From assembly GCA_000310025.1 (NCBI GenBank), contig FN648462.1, positions 55,801 to 119,800 of the forward strand: DNA of 64,000 bases. The letters run 5' to 3'. The position numbers and the translations under genes were made by a program. Shown here in pieces: positions 56,813 through 64,000 of this stretch (position 1 is the stretch's first letter; each line of letters starts with the position of its first letter). The stretch is from Ectocarpus siliculosus. Its lineage: Eukaryota > Sar > Phaeophyceae > Ectocarpales > Ectocarpaceae. Below the pieces are notes generated by a model. The model was not told where the DNA came from, ran no database searches, and saw nothing but the letters and a program-made list of their open reading frames with translations.

Positions 56813-59800
56813 ATAATGTGCGTGTAACATTGAGTCCCCCTCCCTCGACCCCTCCCTCGATCTCGGCTTCTTTCCGTCGCCTCCGATGGCCGTCAACGAT
56901 GCCGCCGCTCTGGACACCGAACCAAACCGCAGGCGCTGTCTGCAGCCCTCCCACCTGTCACCCAGACTCGTGCCCGAGGCGACACCACAAGGAGGGACGT
57001 CTCCGCCTCACCCTCGCAGCTGCGCCAAGTGCCTAAGATCAGTCCTGTGCTCTCGGTGCATCACCGCGGCCGACTCAGCTGAGGTTGGTGGTGATGGTGG
57101 TGGGTGCTCTCACGGAAGCCTGGAGTGTGATGCCCTGGTGCGTCTGTCGGCTTTGCAACGCGAGCAGCCGGACCTGGCCAGCTCCCTGCTGGGTGGCAGC
57201 ACGGTTTACCTCAGGTGGGCGGCCCTCTTGGCTTGGTTTGTTTTTTCTGAACATCGACCTCGCTTCCCGACTGGCCAATTCAATTTCGAAATTACAACGT
57301 CACCCTGCGTGGGGGACGGGGGGGGGGGGTGTACTCATAGTCGTGCACGCCGTAGTCGTTTGACCACTGACCGCATCCCTACAAAGCCGGGACGGAGCAG
57401 CGTCGGGTTATCACCGGACCAGGCTGTAGTACATACAACACCAAGCGCGAAGCGCCGTGAGGTATTCGGCGAGTCGCATGAAGGGTGCTCTGCATCCTGC
57501 TAAGGGTGTTCGGCATCTTGTGCTTACTTCCTTGCGTACGGATGACAGCTTCGAATGACTTAATTCATGTTATGGTGCTTTCACTTCCAAGAGACAGTTG
57601 TAAGCATGTTGTAACTGCGTCGAGGGTGCTTGACCATTTTAACACAAGTTGGTGCGATCATCCCCTTCGTGCGGAGTGAGCGTTCTCGACGCCGCACGTT
57701 ACACACGTTATAATCCAATCGACAACCATTATGGTTACCGCAAAAACAGAACAAGGAAGAAAGAAGAGGTAACCTGGTTGTCGAGATCATGAAGCGATCG
57801 GCTTGTTTTACAACGTCGTTGCCAAGCGACGAAAACCCGGCGGGACGGAAAAAAACAAAAATCGCAAAAATGTTTAGCCTTGGTTAAGGAACAGTATACA
57901 CGTCTCAAATGGATCACCACACACAACGGCAGGCGCTTCGACGTGGCAGGTTTGTAGCAATGCGCTTCGGGCGCAGTTTGGGATATTTCCGGCCACTGTT
58001 TCCTGGCGACAACCGCATCATATAATGATCCTCTACCTTCCGGCAATCGCCAATCCTACAACAGCGCCCCTTCCGCGTAGAACGCCCCAAACCCGCATGC
58101 CAGCGGCACTGGTCTAGGCGTCGTGCTGCTTCTGGCGAACGGTGTATTAGTGGCGAAAAAGAAATCTTCTGGGCAGGTGTGTCTGTGTCGTCCATGCTGT
58201 GCTCACCTTCTCGGACACTCCTCGATCCCGGCAGGCTTCTTTTGCAGCTGCTCGCCATGCGCTCGAGGGAGCTCGGAACGAACTCAACTGCAGGGTCGGC
58301 GGCGGCTCGGGCGGGGGATGCGACGGTGAGTAGACAGCACCGGACGGTAGCTCGTGTTGCGGGTCGTGTTTGGATTCGGAGTTCGTGCTTGTTTCAAGTT
58401 TAGACCGGCGGCGGCATATCCGTATCGGTGTCAATTTTCCTGTTCTTTTTTGTCGAATACGAGCAAGATCGTTGGTGGTGCCCCGGCTCGAGCCACAACC
58501 AGCACACCGACACCCTGCCAACCCTTTGACTTATTTATGACCCCCCAAAAGCTATCGCCAACATCACCAGGCGTACCTTAGCGACATGGACGATCTCGAA
58601 GACCACCTGGACGACCTCCTCGACGGTGGCGAGATGGAGGCTAGGATGGGAAACACAATTGGAGCCGCTAGGCTGGTGGCGCCGGCGGCTTGGAAGGCGA
58701 ACCAGGACGTCTGCTCCGAGTTTCTCGGGAAGCTGTAAGGAAACTCCGAGGGGTGATAAAGAAAGCTTGCCATCATCACCAACCAACCACGTGTTTAGTA
58801 AACCAAGCATTGAGACGCCTCCGGTTGAGTCGTGCCGCACATGTGCGCCGCGGGAGGTTTCGATGCGTCCAGTTATTTGCAGAAGATGACGGCCGATCGA
58901 CGGCACCGTCGCTCTCGTATTTCCTCGGGACATCGGCGGTTCTCGAGACCGTCGCTTTCAACAAACAAAATAGAAATGAGACTCTCGACCGCGAAGCGCG
59001 TTCAAAATGCCCCGATACATTTGCATTGCACCACACCTATTTCGGCCGATATGGGCGTACGTTAGTTTGTTGTTTCCATTGTTTGTCTAGGGATGCATGC
59101 TCCCACGTCGCTACGGGTAGCACTTGTACAAAAAGCCTATCCCATGCTTCCCCCAATGGTCAAACGCCCGAGGCAACCTCCCCCCCCCCCCCCCCAGGAG
59201 GCGGCTCGTGCTATGCCTCCCGGAACCCCCTCTCCTGTCCCGCCCAAAACGTGGAAAATACCTGGGCCCCCGTTATGCCCCGCCCTTGCGACCAACAATT
59301 GCCAAGATGAGCGCTCATCCTGCGGCGTCTGCTCCCTCGAACTGCTCGTGGAGCAGGGAACACCCCCCCCTCCCCTCAAGCTTTCCCATCCCCACGTTCG
59401 CAGGGCACCCCTTCCCGCCCGAAACGGACCCCTCCGACAACGAACTCCCTGCACATCCTTAGGTACTGCAACTCCATGACGATCGGGAAAGCGGGGTTTT
59501 CCGCGCCTCTCGCCGGGTGGGGTTACTGGAGCGGGATCCGGGGCTGCCTGTACTCGGACTTCGGGGTGGGCCTGTACCCGGCGGGCGCCATGTTCAACCA
59601 CTCGTGTCGGCCCAACTGCTCGTGGCGCACCAACCGCTCCGGGGAGCTGTGCGTGGTTGCCGTGGAGGACGTTCCTGCCGGCTCCCAGCTGTTCATCTCG
59701 TAAGGGGCGGTACATGTACCGAGTTTTCGTTGTGAGGAGGGGGGCGTGAGTTTTGGGATGTGGTCGGGTTTTTAGTCAGTTTATGGGCTGTAGGATTGGT

Positions 59801-62592
59801 TGTGAGGGGGGGGGGGAAGAGGCGGGTGTAACATGGGTGCGAGAGGACGCTCCGAAGGAGAGGGAGGGTATTGTGTTTTGACCTCGGGGAGCTGTCCTAG
59901 GGATGGAACATAGAAAAATAGAGCCCTCCTGCTGCCCACACAACGAGTCTCTTGATTGTGCTGCCCTGTCTCGATTTTCTCTGCCCTGATGTCTCTCTCA
60001 GCGTCTCGCCACCATTCTCCAATGCCGGTTGTTTGCGGCGGGTTGAACTCCACCTTCACCACAGATTCTCTCCCTCGCTGTGCCCCCCCGCCCCCCCCCC
60101 CCCTTCTGTCGTAACCTTGCCTTCGTGTCCCCTGCGGACAACACACCCACACGTAAAATGCAAACGTATAGCTACGTGGACATCTTGCAGCCTTGGCCGG
60201 TGAGGCAAGACCTCCTCCGCTGCCACTTTTTCTTCGAGTGCGCCTGCCCGCGGTGCTGCCGCAGTCCCCCCGCGCCGCCAAGGAGAGCGGTCCGAAGCGC
60301 CAGGAGCAAGACGGGAGGCAGTGGTAGCGATACGGCGGACCCTTGCAGCGGGGGTGGTTATTCCAGTGACACGATCTACGGAGAGAGTCGCGACAGGGAG
60401 GAGATGGTTTCCGGGGCGTGGGTCTGCCCCAAGAGAGCGTGCTGCGGCAACGGGAGAGTGCTACCGCCGTTGTCGACGGCAGGGAGAGGCGGTGCTGCCG
60501 GTGGCGAGGCACAGCTTGAAGTAAGGCCGCATGGATGGGGGGCGCAGCAGGCGCGCTGCCGATGCGTAGACTGCGGGGGCGTTACGGGGGAAGCGTACTT
60601 CGACCGATGGACGGAGCTGCTGCGGGCGAAACAGACGGCGGCGGACGACGACTTGGCGGGCGGGAGGGTGCGGGAGGGGAGAAGGAAGCTCGCCGACCTG
60701 CAGGTGAAATGGGTCCCGTCAGGAGAGAAGAGAGAGAGGGGGAGGGAGGGAGGGAGAGTGAGAGTGAGTGAGACCGAGTGAGACCGAGTGAGACCGAGAG
60801 AGACGGAGAGAGACGGAGAGAGATAGAGAGAGGGAGACAGGGGGAGAGGGAGACAGAGAGAGATACACACACAGACAGAAACAGACGGGAAAAGAGAGAG
60901 GAGAGACAGAGAGAGGCAGAGGGAGAGAAAGCGAGGGGATAGGAAAGAGAAAGAGCCAGGTTGAAGACTCAGGGGTTCAAGGAAAAGCCCTTCCCCCCGG
61001 TAGTCCATGCAGTTGATAGCCTCGAAAGCATCCCAGCGGCTAGGTTAGCAGTTCGAGTTTCGGAGAGTGTGAGTCAGGCTGAGTTCTTTCCCGCCTACTG
61101 ACCTTACCACCAGCTGCATGCGTTCGCAAAGAATCGTGGAGAGAAGAAAAATTGGCGACTCACTCTTCTAGCGTTGAACAACTGTTGTCCGTGTAGCCCC
61201 CACAGATCGGAGCTCTCCAGTTTAGGAGGCAAGAGCAGCGGGGGACGAATGTGAAAGGGTTTGTGCAGTGCCTTCTTGACGACCAGTGGACGGGATCACC
61301 CGAAAGGGGGTACTGCACGTAAAACTAGTTCTCGTGTGTGTGTTGCGGCGGCGCCATCACCTGGTTCTCTCATTACGAAACCCTCACAAGACTCAGGGTT
61401 TGATTGGTGCGGAGGGTGGTCGTACTGCAGCCCTCCTTTCACTCGCCATCTTCGCCGTACACACGGAACGAGACGGCCCGCTGGTGCGAGGAGGGGCCAC
61501 GATTTGGCGACCACGCTGCTGTTGTTGCTCTTTACGAAACCCTCCCTTCCTTTCTTCCTTCCTTCCCCCTCCCTTTTACCTTCCTCCGGTCCACAACTCC
61601 CGCGGTAGGTCTTGTGCGAGAGGCGCCTCTCGCCCCACAACTCCTTCTCCCTGGGGGTGCACTGCCGACTGTCCTTGGCCGCAGCCGTCGACAGGGACTG
61701 GCCGACGACCATCGCGCACGCGGAGCGTGCGCTGGGCTGCATGCGGAGAATCGCCTCTGAGATCGAAGGAGGAGGAGGAGGAGGAGGAGGAGGAGGAGGA
61801 TTGTCGGCCGGGGCGATCGATAGAGGCACGTGCGTCGGCGAGGAGGGTGGTGATGGTATTCGTGGCGGACGTGGAAGTGATGACAACCGTGGTGGTGGTG
61901 GTCGCGTCAGCAAGCGCAGAAGGGGCGGCGGTGACGAGAGGGACGGTGGCAGTTTCACGACTGCTGTGGTGTCTTCGGAATGCCCTCTCCTTGCTACCGC
62001 GGTGAGTGCGCGCGTGCGTGATATTCGTCTTGTTTGTGGCACCGACCGCCCTTACGGGGTGGCCGATCGTGTGACGCCATTTTTCGTGGGACCAACGATA
62101 TGGAGGGGGTTATTGTAGTGTGCGTGAGCTCTTCAGAATTATTGCAGGAGGCGTCCAGCTGAGCTCCCTAGGCACGCACGTCCACTGCCGGTTTCAATTC
62201 TTCAACCCACAAACAGGAACACCCAAATACGTGGCATGTGCGTGTTTGCACAGTAGTACTTGAGAGTGTTTTGCAAGTGTTCCGCAGACGCGCGGAAGAA
62301 TCACCCCCCTCCTCCTAATCGAAAGAGACCCAATTGCCAGCCATCAAGATCCTACCACGGGCAAACACCGTTAGCGATCCCGTACGTGCTCTTGATACTG
62401 CGGATCGTCCGTTCTGATTGACTCCAGATTTGGGAGGCGATCCTCGTGGAGGTGCTGGACCGCGTGCTCCCCTTAGCAGGGCGACACTGCGAGACAGAAC
62501 TACACAGGGCGAGGGTCGCTTTCGCCGAGCGGGTGGTTGGCGTGCTGGGGTTGCGTCGCAGCAGCCTTGTGACCCTGCCTGGTGAATCATGA
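55635..62592 (+). CDS. SMYD-like SET-domain lysine methyltransferase
   Basis: Exons 55635-55804, 56933-57214, 58235-58325, 58571-58734, 59463-59699, 60172-60703, 61609-62001 and 62428-62592 match in phase and give 677 residues. The first exon holds the split N-terminal SET part (GAAGNGCFATSRPG ... RAGTAVLQGARPMVWAL). A cysteine-rich MYND-like insert follows (GRNCRRC, CAKC, CSRC, CSHGSLEC). The core SET part is in exon 5 with VGLYPAGAMFNHSCRPNCSW (NHSC at about 281). Then come the substrate tyrosine region SYVDILQPW and the post-SET cysteines FECACPRCC. The C-terminal exons form the helical TPR-like region. SMYD enzymes methylate histone or non-histone lysines using S-adenosylmethionine. The NHSC motif, tyrosine and post-SET cysteines are present, so activity is plausible. 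A GGA-repeat codes poly-Gly at 61768-61799. The MYND zinc ligands are irregularly spaced, so that part may be degenerate. Confidence 0.9.
56418..56753 (+). repeat. tRNA-derived SINE-like element
   Basis: A pol III A-box-like stretch (TGGTCTAGTTGGTA, 56432-56445) and a perfect B-box (GGTTCGAATCC) sit at tRNA-like spacing. The acceptor stem does not pair, so this is not a working tRNA gene. A second A-box-like stretch (TGGCCTAGTGGATAGC) follows about 60 bases later. The unit ends in an A-rich tail (56715-56753). It lies in intron 1 of the SMYD-like gene, in sense. Confidence 0.5.
56770..56810. repeat. (CT)n microsatellite
   Basis: A CT run directly follows the A-rich tail of the SINE-like element. 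A CTC triplet run also occurs at 56131-56162. Confidence 0.95.
57317..57840 (-). repeat. Full-length C-tailed repeat in intron 2 of the SMYD-like gene
   Basis: The G-run at 57317-57329 and TACTCATAGTCGTGCACGCC start the copy on the plus strand. It extends to the TTGCCAAGCGACGAAAACCC end at about 57835. It aligns along its whole length with the copies at 30711-31238 (inverted) and 51518-51997. It is antisense to its host gene. Confidence 0.8.
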
Positions 62593-64000
62593 GCGAGGCT
62601 CTTAACCTTGCGCAGGAAGACCTTCACATGCATCCCGTACGTATGGATGCCTCCGTACCGCTCTTACTCTTTGTCTGTGTCTTAGCCTTTTCGAAACGGC
62701 GCCTTTGACATCAACCTTGGACACGCGTTTTTACATTTCGGCCGTAGCACGCACGTTCACGCCGAAGAACTGATTTGGTATCGGTCCTACCGCCGCTTGG
62801 TCGTATTCTCTTTGAGTCAGATCTGCATGGTCTGCAAGGTTCCAGTAAGCGTCGCGGCTTTTGCGGAGTAGGAGAAGACCTTGGTGGGATTAGGATACGC
62901 CAGGTTTGTTTTCGTTTGGAGGCATTTTTGGAGTCCCACCGCGGAAGGCTCGTGTGTAGATCTTACATTTTTTTTTTTTGAGGCTCGATTTCTTCACTCC
63001 TGGGTTCTCAAGTACGGGCGCGTTCTGTATGCCCTATGAAGGACACACTTTCCCACGGCTGTTCTGCCCTTCCCTTCGCGGCTAACTTGTCAACGGCGTA
63101 TGGCTACAAACGTCACCGAACACGATGCGGCAGCAGCAGTATTTAGTGGTGTCCACAGAGAGAGATGGCGAAAAACTATCTTGCTTCTAGTGTGCTGCCA
63201 TGCTTCCCCCCTGTCAGTTTCATTGCCCTCGAATGTTGTCTTGCACCATAGGCTAACCCGGGCCGGTCCCAACTTTCGTCGCACAACAAGAAACTATCTA
63301 CTCTTTTTTTTGAGCCACAACGAATCCAAAATAGTCTGACATAGCTTTAAGGAAAAAATAAATACACGCACAGAAAGACTACCCATTCGAGATATACCCA
63401 CAGTCGAACGGGATGTGGTGGAGTCTAACATAGATTATTAGCAATGAATCCTAAGCGTCAGCGAACACTACGTGTACCTGTGTTCCAAAAATAGTACAAT
63501 GTCGACTTGAACAATAAACATTCCAAGTTCCAAATGGAGACTGGGATCCCCGGCTCTCGTCTACAGCAGTCTGCTGTAGAGTCTAGAGGCAAGCAATTTC
63601 ATCTCATTTCTCAGTCTCATCGGACTTCTGCACCACTCCGACAGCAGAGCCGGGGTCATTGCCCACCTTGTTCGACCTTGTTTGATTGTGTTGCCATACC
63701 GCTACCTCTGTTGCCCGTAGTTTGTCTGTTGCCCTCAGTTTTGTGACATTACCAACAAGCATACCCACGAGGTAGTCCGTTGGGGGGCGAACGCTATATG
63801 TGCTATGTACGTACGAGGTATGTACGAAAAGCAGCACCCGACTAACACCTTGCAAGAATAGCCATCTTCATGTACGCTACACCATGATACGGAGAATCGG
63901 GTGTACAGCAGTGTACAGACAGGGATGCAACCACAAACGCGTGGAGGAGATTTGGTTGTGCTGCTGCTGCTGCTGCTGCTGCTACCAGGCTAAATACCAA
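62593..64000. other. Right-end flank, no gene recognised
   Basis: Downstream of the SMYD-like gene. It contains a copy of a dispersed repeat of about 75 bp (63376-63450, also at 49349-49420) and a GCT triplet run at 63960-63983. If the strand alternation continues, a minus-strand gene should end beyond or near the right edge. Confidence 0.45.

Noticed and set aside
63490-63860. Possible exon of a next minus-strand gene
   Set aside because: No coding bias, no splice-compatible neighbour and no family motif are visible before the window ends.

Overview
The window looks like nuclear DNA of a photosynthetic stramenopile, most likely a brown alga of the Ectocarpus type. The reasons are intron-rich genes with GT-AG introns of about 0.3 to 5 kb, plastid precursors that begin with a signal peptide followed by an ASAF/SSAF-type motif (the mark of secondary red-lineage plastids), a red-type light-harvesting protein, abundant CT/GA and G/C homopolymer repeats, and neighbouring genes on strictly alternating strands. 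The species is an inference; no sequence search was possible. All gene models were built by hand by matching reading phase across splice sites.

Eight genes were resolved, in the order - + - + - + - +. (1) PIG-F-like GPI-anchor enzyme subunit, minus, 3308 to about 6327, 5' end missing. (2) LRR plus coiled-coil protein, plus, 8098-14460. (3) Light-harvesting protein of the LHCR type, minus, 17959-21075. (4) Secretory-type DnaJ co-chaperone, plus, 21450-32332. (5) Small, probably thylakoid-lumen protein, minus, 33277-37090. (6) PH-domain protein, plus, 37697-43304. (7) NAD-dependent glycerol-3-phosphate dehydrogenase, minus, 47129-54072. (8) SMYD-like SET-domain protein, plus, 55635-62592. Neighbours therefore form divergent pairs with short shared promoters (3/4 are 374 bp apart, 5/6 are 606 bp apart) and convergent pairs with longer 3' spacers. 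The genes do not form a pathway.

Mobile DNA is concentrated in introns. DnaJ intron 5 carries a 4.3-kb pogo-type DNA transposon with 26-bp inverted ends, a TA duplication and a broken transposase. The dehydrogenase's intron 7 carries a 1.03-kb foldback element with arms of about 400 bp. A dispersed family bounded by C-runs (units begin near CCGGAAGTAC and end in GAGTAC plus a C-run) recurs at least a dozen times. In four introns its C-run lies just upstream of the 3' splice site, which resembles introner-type behaviour and is the most interesting signal here.

Assembly caveats: there are 100-base N placeholders at 30105-30204 and 47026-47125. Positions 30205 to about 30640 look like a low-quality second copy of 29,690-30,090. 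The first about 90 bases also look like low-quality sequence.
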